In this document: positions 33,687 to 43,497 of the stretch, one piece after another | Layout: each line of letters starts with the position of its first letter | How positions within the stretch are numbered: the stretch's first letter is position 1 | DNA from: Thinopyrum elongatum | Lineage: Eukaryota; Streptophyta; Magnoliopsida; Poales; Poaceae | Direction of reading: 5' to 3' | DNA length: 64,000 bases | NCBI GenBank assembly: GCA_011799875.1 | Contig: JAAAXO010000152.1 | Span: forward strand, 48,705 to 112,704 | Translations under genes and position numbers: made by a program | The notes under the pieces: model-generated | The model's database searches: none | What the model was told of the DNA's origin: nothing | What the model saw: the letters and a program-made list of their open reading frames with translations, nothing else

Positions 33687-34670
33687 ATGTTATACGCGGG
33701 GTGGTTGCTCCGGGGCCTGAAGCGCAACGCCAGCTTCGGCGGCGACTACGGCAGCCATAGCGCGACCCGGCCGCGCTGCACCTCCGCCAGCCTCTCCGCG
33801 CCGTCCGAGGGCGACCAGAGGTACTTCCTGGAGGAGATCGTGGCGCTGCTGCCGACCAAGAAGGGCGTCACCTTCACCAAGTGTTTTGACTACAAAGAGG
33901 TTGCAATAAAGAAGCCGATCAATGGTAGTGTGCTAGAGAATGAACAATTTGCAAATGAAGTCATCATCCAATCTCAAGTCATCCACAAGAACATTGTTAG
34001 GCTCATTGGTTGTTGCCTTGAAGTTGATGCCCCCATGCTGGTCTACGAGTTTATCACCCAAGGTAGCCTCCGTAACAATTTTCACAGCAACAATAACAAG
34101 GTGGCTCTCAACTTGGATGCACATTTAAGTATTGCTGCACAGTTAGCGCATGGTTTAGCTTATATGCACTCAAAAGTAAATATTAGAATTCTACACGGTG
34201 ATGTCAAACCAGCAAATATGCTCTTGGATGATAACTTTGTACCCAAGATTTCAGACTTCGGCATATCTAGGTTGATTGCGAGAGACAAGCAACACACTGG
34301 ATCAGTCATCGGCAACATGAATTATATGGATCCGGTATATCTACAGGAAGGCCTACTCACCGAAAAAAGTGATGTCTATAGTTTCGGAGTTGTGATCCTG
34401 GAGCTTATTAGCAGCAGGATGGCCATACGTTCCGAGAATAATAGCTTGGTAAAGAGCTTTCTTGAAGCCCATAAGAAACAGAAGAAGGCCACCGAGTTTT
34501 TTGACAAGGAAATTGCAATAACAGAAGATTTGGAGCTTCTTGACAGTCTTGCAGTTATGGCCATGGAATGCCTTAGCCTTGATGTAGATCAAAGACCAAC
34601 GATGACGGAGGTAGCTGGGCGGCTACAGATACTGAGCCGATCCTGTAAGGTGCAAGATGTTTGTCACTAA
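33687..34670 (+). CDS. WAK-like protein kinase domain ORF without glycine-rich loop
   Basis: Single 327-aa frame from ATG 33687. From about residue 68 it is a wall-associated-kinase type kinase: EVAIKKPI, the αC region NEVIIQSQVIHKNIVRL, HGDVKPANMLLDD (HGD, non-RD), DFGISR, SDVYSFGVVILELIS, and DQRPTMTEVAGRL. The GxGxxG loop normally about 15 residues before the AIKK lysine is absent. The first ~65 residues (MLYAGWLLRGLKRN, SATRPRCTSASL) are not kinase sequence and are not recognised. No signal peptide with ectodomain or clear transmembrane segment is seen. It may be a 5'-truncated pseudogene that gained a new N-terminus, or an incompletely read split gene. Confidence 0.7.
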   Translation: MLYAGWLLRGLKRNASFGGDYGSHSATRPRCTSASLSAPSEGDQRYFLEEIVALLPTKKGVTFTKCFDYKEVAIKKPINGSVLENEQFANEVIIQSQVIHKNIVRLIGCCLEVDAPMLVYEFITQGSLRNNFHSNNNKVALNLDAHLSIAAQLAHGLAYMHSKVNIRILHGDVKPANMLLDDNFVPKISDFGISRLIARDKQHTGSVIGNMNYMDPVYLQEGLLTEKSDVYSFGVVILELISSRMAIRSENNSLVKSFLEAHKKQKKATEFFDKEIAITEDLELLDSLAVMAMECLSLDVDQRPTMTEVAGRLQILSRSCKVQDVCH

Positions 34671-35345
34671 GCTATTTTTGGCGCAATCCTTCAAACATGA
34701 GCAGCATTAGAGGTGATTTGCAACCATGCATGCTTCTAAGGTGGCCGCACATTTGTATGTTGGATTTGTAACCGTGTTTCAGAGCACTACATATTTACCA
34801 AATTTGTAACCGTGTTACAGACAATATATTGTTTGTGCTTGCATCTGCTGAGTTTCAACGCGCTTTACATGCTTTTCCCCTCACTTCTGTCACCTCTCAC
34901 ATGTTGCATAGGTGGTATGTTCGCCATCCTGTTAAAGGAGGAAATCATATTCAAATAGTACAATCTAACTGACATAATCTCAACTCATGCTGCATTGGTG
35001 CAGCCTGTCAAACGCATCGGATGCAGGCCATGTATGTGTTGGCTTAGGCACGCTCGCAGTCGCAGACTACGGACGTACTACTACTTTTTTTTTTCTTTTG
35101 ATTCACACGTACATATAGCAGCGGCAACCTTACTTGGACTGGTTTTTAGCGGCGGCAGACCAAGCAAGGCGAGCATTGCGAAATCCTGCGAGTTGCGGCG
35201 CGGGGCGAGGATGAATGGTGGAGAATTTTCTGAGACCGACATAAGGTTGAGGAAGCAGCACACGGGGTCCACTAGCACGTGGCAACCGCGGGCAGTGACC
35301 AATGCGAGAACGTCAACGGCCCACCGATTTCAAACATTTTCCTTA
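34671..35345. other. 3' flank of the WAK-like ORF, copied at 50.5 kb
   Basis: 34700-34990 contains TTCTAAGGTGGCCG, GAGTTTCAACGCGCTTTACA and AAATCATATTCAAATAGTAC; all three phrases recur in the same order at 50520-50850. The remainder has no recognised gene. Confidence 0.65.
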
Positions 35346-36164
35346 GAGCATCTCTAGCAGATCGCCTAAAACGCCCCCGGCCCAGAAAATTCCTGCCGAT
35401 ATGCGGTTTTGGGCTTTTTTTTTTTGCCCGAACAGCCACCGCATATCGGCCCGGTCCGGATAAAAAATATCCGGCGCACCGGATAAGCACCCCCTCGCCC
35501 ACTACATGAAAGGTACCGGGGGGCATATAGGGTTAGCCTCCCCGATCCCCTCTGCCACGTTTCGTCTCCTCTGCCACTAGGCTTAGCCAAGTCCGGTGAG
35601 CAATTTCTCGCTCCTCTCTGCACCATTTGCTCAAAGTCCGGCATCGATGGCCTTCGGATCCGGCCGTGGCAGTGGGGGCCACATCGGGGCGGGTGGGAGC
35701 CGTGGGGGTGCGCCTCCGAGCAAGCGCGCCCGCCACCCGTCGCTGCCGCAGCCTCGCGCGCATGAACACGGAGGCCGGAAGCTCGAGCAACTCTGTGCCG
35801 TGGAGCGACGAGGACGACGAGCGCAAGGCGGCGCGGTCCAAGCAGGCGCGGGATCGTGGCCGCCTCTCCCGGAGCAACGGCAGGGGCCGTGGCGGCAGGG
35901 ATGTGCTCGCCAAGCACATCACGACGCACGTAGTGCGGACCCGCGAGACCATGGCAGCCCTTCTAGAGGCCAAGGAGGCAGCGGCGACCGGTGACCCAGA
36001 TGCTAAGCGCCGCTGGGAGGAAGCCCGGGAGGAGCACATGCTCCCGTGGGCGCAGCGCATCTTCGCCGAAAGTAGTTTTTCGAATTATCCAGTACCATTT
36101 TGCGTATCGGTTCCGCCTGACGAATTTGCAAGTTGGGATTTTAGGGGATGTGCTAGAGATGCTC
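35346..36164. mobile_element. PIF/Harbinger-like element (819 bp), TSD TTA
   Basis: Terminal inverted repeats of about 25 bp (GAGCATCTCTAGCA at each end, two mismatches over 25 bases) are flanked by TTA on both sides (35343-35345 and 36165-36167), as expected for PIF/Harbinger or Tourist insertions. It encodes no transposase. Internally it carries a GC-rich gene-like stretch. Confidence 0.85.
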
Positions 36165-36187
36165 TTACACGGAAGAATATCCAGTGA
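35647..36187 (+). pseudogene. Arg/Gly-rich ORF carried in the Harbinger-like element
   Basis: ATG 35647 opens MAFGSGRGSGGHIGAGGSRG followed by PPSKRARHPSLPQ. In the neighbouring frame, from ATG 35762, the text continues SSSNSVPWSDEDDERKAARS, GRLSRSNGRGRGGRD and RRWEEAREEHMLPWAQ. The two halves fit together if one frameshift lies near 35750. It runs past the right end of the element. Basic low-complexity start followed by a charged helical part suggests a nuclear protein or a captured gene fragment; the family is not recognised. Confidence 0.4.
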
Positions 36188-37244
36188 TACCAACACTAAG
36201 ATGCTCCCACTTTGAAAAAAAAAATCAAATTCAAATGTTACAATAAATTCTGAAAAAAATAGTGGATGTTCACAAGACATGTGTCTACAGCGCCTAAAAA
36301 TTGAAATTGAAATGCGTAATACAAAAAGGGATACAAAAGTGACAAATCCAACATGAAAAATATTATTCATGTTGGATTTGTCTTTCTAGATGGTTTTATC
36401 GAAAGAACCGACCGACTGAGATGGGTGTTTTTTTAGGAGGTTTCCCAACCGCCTACAATAATAGGAGTGTTAGCTCCTGTTGGCTGGAGAGGTAGACAAA
36501 ACCGTCTTAGGATTCCTTGATTTGACAAGTCTTTGTAGGATTCATGTGCTTTTCTATTCCTATGAATCAAACATAAAATTCATGTGTTCTCATAATACTC
36601 TGATTTGCACAACCGCAATCGTATCCTATTCCAACATTTTCGAGATCCAAAGAGAACCTTAACATGTGTGATGGCAGTTTTCACATGTCTTTGTGGAATC
36701 TCGAGGTATTTACCTCACTTGTCCCTGACAAACCAGGCTTTGGACTAGTAAATTTATTCACGTGTACTGAGGAATGCTAGCCAATAACCACCATGCAGAT
36801 CGGGGTTACAAGGCCAACTGCAAAACATGGAGTCATTGGGATTTTTTAATCAGCTAGGATGGTGGGTCGAGCTAGCATCATTTGAAATAATCGGTGCAGG
36901 ACACTGAACCATTGAATCGACCAACAAACTTTGACACGAGCCTATATTAGTCGAAACACTCGTTATGCTGTGACATGCAGTTAAATTTGTATGCAAGAGC
37001 ATTTGGCAAAGCTATGATTTTTGCGTCGCATAAGCTATATATGTATTACTACTTGTCTAATTATTGGTCAAACTTAACTTTGAGATACATGGGTGCCTTG
37101 TAGTACATTTTGGAAAGTAGAAAGTATTGAGGAATACTTTTACATGGCATGGCATTGGGTGATTAACAATTGAAGGAAACCTGCACGGGCACGAAAGCAA
37201 AGACAGAGACATCGAACTTGGTGCTAACCCACTATATGCCTTAA
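36165..37244. other. Unassigned intergenic sequence
   Basis: A/T-rich with short open frames only. 36290-36380 contains a small inverted repeat around CAACATGAA/TTCATGTTG. Nothing gene-like is seen. Confidence 0.4.
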
Positions 37245-37525
37245 GAGCAAGTATAATAGTGTGATGTAAGCAGGCTGTAAGTATTTAAATATTATATTTT
37301 TGATTAGTTGGAAGAGAGAGAAGAAGAGAGAGAAGAGAAGCGGGCTGCAAACTAGTAGCCAGCTAACGTCCTCCAAGAAGCATTGTGAGAGAAGAAGGTG
37401 GGCCATGTAGTGATAAGGTAGTAAAATCTTATAGCTCACTATTATATGAGTTGGCTCTTAAGTTGGCTATAAATGACATGGCTACTACATATAGCCAACA
37501 GTTGGCTCTACTATTAACCATGCTC
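37245..37525. mobile_element. Tourist-like MITE (281 bp), TSD TAA
   Basis: Ends are GAGCAAGTATAATAGTG and, on the other strand, GAGCATGGTTAATAGTA. TAA flanks both sides (37242-37244 and 37526-37528). There is a purine-rich GAGAGAAGA tract inside and no ORF. Confidence 0.75.
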
Positions 37526-37842
37526 TAACATCGCTGGCAAAGCTTTGAGAACTCGTGATTTCTGCAGCACTTTCGGCGGCATGTCTCGCATATCTTATTA
37601 ATCTGTCTGCACTTTCCGAGCGGCTGTCTGCCTGTTACTCGATCGGTCACATGCAGGGTACCATGCATGTTCTGCTCACAAGGGCACGTTACTACTTGTG
37701 TGCATGGTTTGCTATTTGATCACTCAATTAATTAATGTACACAAAATTGGTTATGTTTTTTCCAGAAGTTTATGTGTTCCCCACACTGTACAAAACAATG
37801 ATTTTTCCTGGAATTATTTTAAATTGTGCAACGTACGTGTTA

Positions 37843-38089
37843 CTCCCTCCTTTCCGGTTTACAAAAAACTACCCAAATTAAACTGATGCATTAATTTGAA
37901 TTAATTGCAGTGCATGAATGCTTGGCCACTAGATGAGTAGGAACATTACATGCATTGGTGAGTTTCTTTTTAATTCTTACATGCAAAGATTTAATGCGCC
38001 TCGGAATTTAAAAAGGAGATGGAGATGAGCCCTTTAAATCAGAAAAACAAAAATGTTGAGATAAGCCCTCTAAACCGGAAAGGAGAGAG
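37843..38089. mobile_element. Stowaway-like MITE (247 bp), TSD TA
   Basis: The left end reads CTCCCTCCTTTCCGGTTTA; the right end is its reverse complement with one mismatch (CTCTCTCC). TA dinucleotides flank both ends (37841-37842 and 38090-38091). These are the CTCCCTCC ends of Stowaway/Mariner MITEs. Confidence 0.85.
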
Positions 38090-38323
38090 TAGCTCCAAGT
38101 ATGGTGTCCTAGTCTTACAGGCTTACATATTCATGGTATCATGCCATATAATTTCTTGGAAAAGTGCCAGGCGATTGATTTCATGGGGACGTTCAATCAG
38201 TTAATGCATACTATATTATTCTTTTATTCCGTACGTACACACATCTAATCGCGATTACATGGATTAAATGGGTCCAACTGCGGGCAACATGAAAAGTTTC
38301 CTGCCGTAATTTCCAGTAGGCAA

Positions 38324-38846
38324 CTTGCATGGAGAGGATTACCGCATCAGGACGCATGCCCTCTGTGTGACCAAGAGGAAGAAACGATTAATCATGTGCT
38401 ACTAACATGTGTGTTTGCCAGATCGATATGGGCTGTGATCTGTGATGCTCTGGGCAAGCTGGATTGGACGCCGACGGCACAGGACTCCCTTGGCCTATGG
38501 CTACGGGATAAGCAAGGGCCTAACAACTTGAGGAGGAAGGATCTACATACCATCTTCATCCTAACACTTTGGGAACTGTGGAAGCATCGAAATGCTATTG
38601 TGTTCGACGGAGCATCTCCTTCGATGGATGTGCTTCTAAGTAGGGTGAGGTCCGAAGGCATGATATGGTCGGTAGCCGGCAAGTTTAAGGGGAATGTAGA
38701 CCCTTTCTTCCGTAGTTTACAGAGGTGGGCTAGTAGGGAGGAGTAGAGTTGTAATGAAACCCTTGTAAAACTATGATGGAGACACTCTTTGCTTTTCTTC
38801 TTTAATACATAATATGCACATTCGTGCATATTCGAGAAAAAAAAAA
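38324..38846 (+). mobile_element. 5'-truncated LINE (523 bp) with 13-bp TSD
   Basis: The sequence TTCCAGTAGGCAA occurs at 38311-38323 and again at 38847-38859, right after a poly(A) run (about 38837-38846). In between are the end of LINE ORF2 and a 3' UTR. This is a textbook target-primed insertion with 5' truncation. Confidence 0.92.
38329..38746 (+). pseudogene. LINE ORF2 C-terminus (zf-RVT and tail)
   Basis: Reads WRGLPHQDACPLCDQEEETI, NHVLLTCVFARSIWAVI and LWELWKHRNAIVFDG, and ends ASREE before a stop. The C-x2-C...H...C zinc motif of zf-RVT and the LWKHRNA motif are intact, but RT and endonuclease are absent. Confidence 0.85.
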
Positions 38847-38859
38847 TTCCAGTAGGCAA

Positions 38860-40945
38860 TTGGCACGGGATAAAGAGTTGAAGGTTAAACTGGCACTGTT
38901 CAAAAGTTGAGAGTTGATTTTGGCACCGAGGCAAGATTCAGTTTTTGACACTTTTTCCTAATTTATTTCCCTGGTGAACTCTTTTAAAGTGAGTGGATTT
39001 GAAAATATAACTAATGTTGACCCGTCGTGTATGCATGTCACTGCTAATTGCAGTGATTTGGCAGTGTGTGCACTTGGGCACAAACCGATGTTGTAACAGC
39101 TGTAACTCATGACTTGAGGAGAACCTCGAAATACATCTTAGTCTCCGTGCCCCTTTTTATAGATCTAAAGCTAGAGAATTTAATTGTTTTGGGCAATTTG
39201 TGTTGTTTGTGATCTCGGTATACCAAGACTTACATCGATGGGGTTTTCGGGCAAGTTATGTTGTTGTTTGTGCTCCTGATTTACCAAAACATATATCGAT
39301 GGGTTTACAAAACCTCTTCACTTCATGTGTTCGACACAGCATCATTCAACTATTTCTTACTTCCTTTTTTTCAGGTTCAGAAATGAAAACTAAATATTAT
39401 TGAATTTATTTAACAAGCAACTTATGTAGCTCTATTTTTGCAAGTTTTTTGTATTTTTTATCATAGGGAAACAATTGCCCCAATCGACCGATCCATCGAT
39501 CGGATCGGCCGGATGCGTCACACGTGCCCGCGTCCCTTCTCTGCACAGAACTCTCTTTCTCTCTCTACTTCTCTTTTTCTTTGCTTTCTCTTAACTCCAC
39601 CACCATGACCTCCTATGCGAGCTCCACTCCACCTCCTCCTCGTCCATTGTCCCTCTCCTTCACAAAACAAACTCCTTTGTTGTCTCTCCTCCTCTGCCCT
39701 GTTGAAAATCGCAGAGCTCGCCTTGTATGGATGGAACTCACGGTGGAGCGCAAGTTGAATCTCAAAAAAGGAGCTTCTTTGTGATGTCGAGCTTGGGAAA
39801 GATGGTGGCATGAGGGGAATTGGTCGGTGGTGGCTCAATCTGGTGATGGCGGAGCTCCAACAAGTCGGATTCGCCGCTGGTGAGCTCTGGTGGCGAGGCC
39901 AACTTGGAGGAAAGATTCATTGGAGTCTGGGGGGGGGGGGGGGAGAAAGCAGGGGAGGGTGAAGAGGTAACCAGTGCACTAAAAATCATGAGCGGGGAAG
40001 AAGTAGGTGATCTCAGCGGGAAGCAAAGGAAGCTACATGTCGAGGAGAAAGAAAAGGGATGAGAGGGAGGTGGAAAGCAGGAGGATATAAAGAAGGATGG
40101 GCTGGCAGTGAAGAAACTCATTGTTGATGTTCGGATGAGGGAGTAGTAGGGTTCGGATAAGGATGTGGTTGGCAAAGGAGGTAGTAGCGCAGGCGGTGGG
40201 AAGAAATTGGAAGGGGAGGATGTCGGTGAGTAAGGATACCCACTTGAAGAAGGGTGCCTTACGGGCGCACCTGGATCATATCACCAGCCCGAGTGTCTAA
40301 GGGCTCCTAAGTCCCATGCCCCGCTGTGCCCGAGTAGACACTCGTAAGGTGTAAGAACAGGAGCGCTACTTCAGGGATTCTACGGCTATGGGAGATATGT
40401 TCCCTGTAATTGCAGGATTACCTGATTGTATCATATCGCTCGAAGATAGCTACCAAACTACTGGGGCGGGACTGCCTTTATGTGGGGACCCCGGTCTAGC
40501 TGACCGAAGTCCCCGATTGTACGTGAAAAAACGATCCCTGGATCGACTTGTCGCTAGTGCACAATAAAGTGATAATCAAAATTTACATCCATTCAGGTAC
40601 TGAATCTTACATAAATAGTGTCCTTAAGGACCAAGTCTTACAACACATGCCACATAGGGCAAAGTCTTCAAAAGAAATGCAGCGGAAACAACATCGTCGT
40701 CTTTAGCTCCGGCCCATGTCTGTCTACCAACACCAGAGGCAAGCTGACCGGAAGGGCGATCTAATCCACCTAGACGTCGTCATAGTACTCTTCCATCTGC
40801 TGGTCGTCTCCAAGGTCTGGCCAAATCAACAAGCCAGTTGAGTACTTTAAATGTACTCGCAAGCTACCCAAGGGAACTACCTATTCATGCAACTAGTACA
40901 AGCAGAAGGCTGCCACTACTGCAGATCAGTGCTATTAAGCCCCCC
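38860..40945. other. Unassigned intergenic sequence
   Basis: 38860-39480 is A/T-rich with nothing recognisable. 39480-40200 has complementary low-complexity frames (Ser/Pro-rich on the minus strand) and a G-run at about 39931; not convincing as a gene. 40200-40945 resembles retrotransposon non-coding sequence leading to an LTR (TGGGGACCCCGGTCTAGCTG). Confidence 0.35.
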
Positions 40946-41429
40946 TGACGGTGTTACGGCCCAGGGGTGCCTCAAACCACCAGAAGTCGGCCCATCAGGC
41001 CGTCCCGAGGCCTCTTGGACCGTTACCTGGCCCCGGCCATCAGGCCGGCTTGTGGGCCCTCTAGAAGGAAGGATCCGGCATCTTGACGGCCAAGGCAAGA
41101 AGACCGGAGATCCAGGAGGACTGTCCAACCACCTTAGCCGACTAGGATTCATGTAACCCTAGGCCTCGGTACCCTTCATAAGCCGAGGTCGGGCTAGTCG
41201 CTAGGGCACATTTTTCACCTTTTTTTTCAACCCCTCAGTATACCTACGATCCTAGAGATCATCCCTGTACCTTATACACCCCATCAATCCAAGATAACAC
41301 GAGCAGGAGTAGGGTTTTACCTCCAGAGAGAGGGCCCGAACCTGGGTAAATTTGTCTCCAGTTTCCCCTCTAGGCTTTCCGGCTAGTTGCGACATCCTAC
41401 TGAGGGGTCTGCCCGATTTTACACCGACA
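40946..41429 (+). mobile_element. LTR related to Gypsy C LTR (484 bp)
   Basis: Starts TGACGGTGTTACGGCCC and ends TTTTACACCGACA, and follows the same plan as 31995-32441: a GCCCGGGCC-rich half, then CATGTAACCCTAG, a block GAGCAGGAGTAGGGTTTTACC and GAGGGCCCGAAC. It lies between C-runs that prevent a clear TSD. Possibly a solo LTR. Confidence 0.6.
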
Positions 41430-42591
41430 GCCCCCCCCACCCACCCACCCAATCGCACACTCTAGCATGGAATTGTGTGTGATGACGGCATCGCACATGA
41501 TTCGAAAACAGAATCGTGTGCTGAAAACCAACCGTGTGTGATGGAGTGATTTTGTGGCCTTGGACCAGCTGACAAGGATAACTTCGTTAGTTCCTCGTAG
41601 CAATACGATAGTCGCACGTGATTTATTTGGATGTGGGGACGGCACTATCGACATCATCTTCATTGAATCCAAGCGACTACGTCATCCCCGACGTCCTCAT
41701 CAACGATGCTGTCTCCATCGGCTTCGCCTTCACCGACCCCTTCATCAACGACTCCATCAATGGCATCCCTGTTCGGGTTCGTGGCGATTCCAATGACGCT
41801 CATATCACCGGCAGCTTCGACGACTTCATCCTCCGGACCCTCGGCGGCCTCGAGCACAATCAACGGCCTCCCGGCCACACGTTACGACCCCGACTACCGC
41901 ACGTATTACACCGAGGGCCTACTAAGGATCGCCTACAACCTACGCCGACTACGCCGCATGGGTGAATGAGACATACCACTTGCTGGGCTTCAACCCGTGT
42001 ACTACCCCATGGTACAGCTTGGCAGGAGGACAACTCATCCCATGCTCCGCTGACATGCAGGGCGCGGGCTAGTACGCAGGATGCTACTACGCTCCGTCCG
42101 CCATGACGATGGTGGGATCGTACCCAGCCTGGGATTCCAACTCCATCGCCGGATCCAACTACGATGGTTCCAGCGACTTGCATGAGTGCATGATGACGGA
42201 TGCTACCAATGACGGGAGATCGTCTCCGAAGACCCCAAACACAGACGCGGATGCAGGCCCGGCTCCAGGCGCCACGCCGATGATGGGCACAACCGCTGGG
42301 GTCGGCCTGGAGAGAGGACTATGAAGGAAGAAAGCGCCTGGCGCCGGGCACAGCCGCTGGGGTCGGCCTGGAGAGAGGACTATGAGGGAAGAAAACAAGC
42401 ATTAACATCCATGGACTATGTGGATGAGCTATGTAATATCTTGGGTCCAACCGGTTGTGGTCATGTTTTCCTTTTTATTTTTATTATTGTGTGCTACTTG
42501 GTGACTTGAACTTGATTTATGTTTAATAAAATGGTTGCGTGCATGACAGAGGCCGGGTAATCCCCTTTTCATCGGAAGGAAAAAAAAACAT
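41430..42591 (+). other. Unassigned sequence ending in a LINE-type poly(A) tail
   Basis: 41440-41640 has repeated CGTGTGTGATG-type phrases as in some DNA transposons. 41640-42320 has gene-like composition with broken frames (YVIPDVLINDAVSIGFAFTD; a frame with YAGCYYAPSAMTMVGSYPAW) that I do not recognise. 42300-42400 contains a ~40-bp direct repeat (CAGCCGCTGGGGTCGGCCTG). It ends in ACAGAGGCCGGGTAATCCCC and an A-run at 42582-42590, like the LINE tails here. Confidence 0.4.
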
Positions 42592-43497
42592 CCAAGGCTA
42601 GCTCGCCAATGGATCGTCCTCGTCATCGGCGGGGTCCGACGCGTAGTTATATCGAGTGTACGTACACCGAATCATTCTCTTTCTCCTTTTTTTTTTTTTG
42701 CCCCACCACGCGGTGACTCGGACGGTTTGGAAACACCGACATTTCTTCCTCCTCTGTCTCTCTTTCACTTTCCCCACCTGCGGACGACGACGTTCTCGCC
42801 GCCGACGCCGAGCAGGAGCAGGGCAGGTTGGGGCGAAAGGAAAGGAGAGCGGCTCCCTATCCTCTTCCTCTCGGCTACCGCCTGACGGGACGTCGCCTCT
42901 TCTTCTTCTTCCTTCCATCCTCTCGGCTTAGCTGCTCTGCCTCAGCACGGCGACCTCGCAGCACTGCACTGGAGTTCTCTGTTCCGCTTCTGCTTCTGCA
43001 ATAGATAGGTATGCTTGCCGTTTCCCCTCCTCTCTTCTGCTTCTGCTTCGGTTCTGTTCTGTTCCCCTTTTTGCAATGGAGATTAATTACATCTTGGATG
43101 GATCTAGTAATAGAGCGTCTTACAACAGTAACAGTAAGAGGTACACGGATATTTCTGCTCCTCTCTGTGCTTGGAGCAGTTCCAGTTCGTGCTTCCTGGA
43201 CCACTACATACAGATACAGTACATCAGGTACACATTTCCTCACTACCAATTTCTGCAGGTCTCAAGCAAACTAAGAGCATCTTGGGATAGTTACAGGTGT
43301 GTTGTTTCTGCTCTTCTCTGTGCAGGGGTCGATCTGGTTTTCTCTCTGCTCTGCTCTGCTCCAAAATCAATCGCTTGGTGCTTCCTACACTACAACATAC
43401 AGCAGGTATACATACCCCCGCTACGGATTTCTGTTCTGCAAGCCTGTCCTGTCTCAACCAAACCATGTACGTAACTTTTACCATGCTCTAGTTCTGA
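42592..43497 (+). promoter_or_regulatory. Probable promoter and 5' leader of the kinase-jacalin gene
   Basis: A pyrimidine-rich stretch (42670-42930), a possible UTR donor at ATAG|GTATGC (about 43008), and two diverged copies of a ~120-150-bp unit (43151-43270 and 43307-43460), each with TTTCTGCTC, TCTCTGTGC, GTGCTTCCT and CAGGTA. No frame continues through; a stop lies immediately before the start codon at 43498. This is presumably leader or UTR intron sequence. Confidence 0.45.

Noticed and set aside
39518..40175. Ser/Pro-rich frames on the minus strand
   Set aside because: Low complexity with a G-run inside; no start context or domain.
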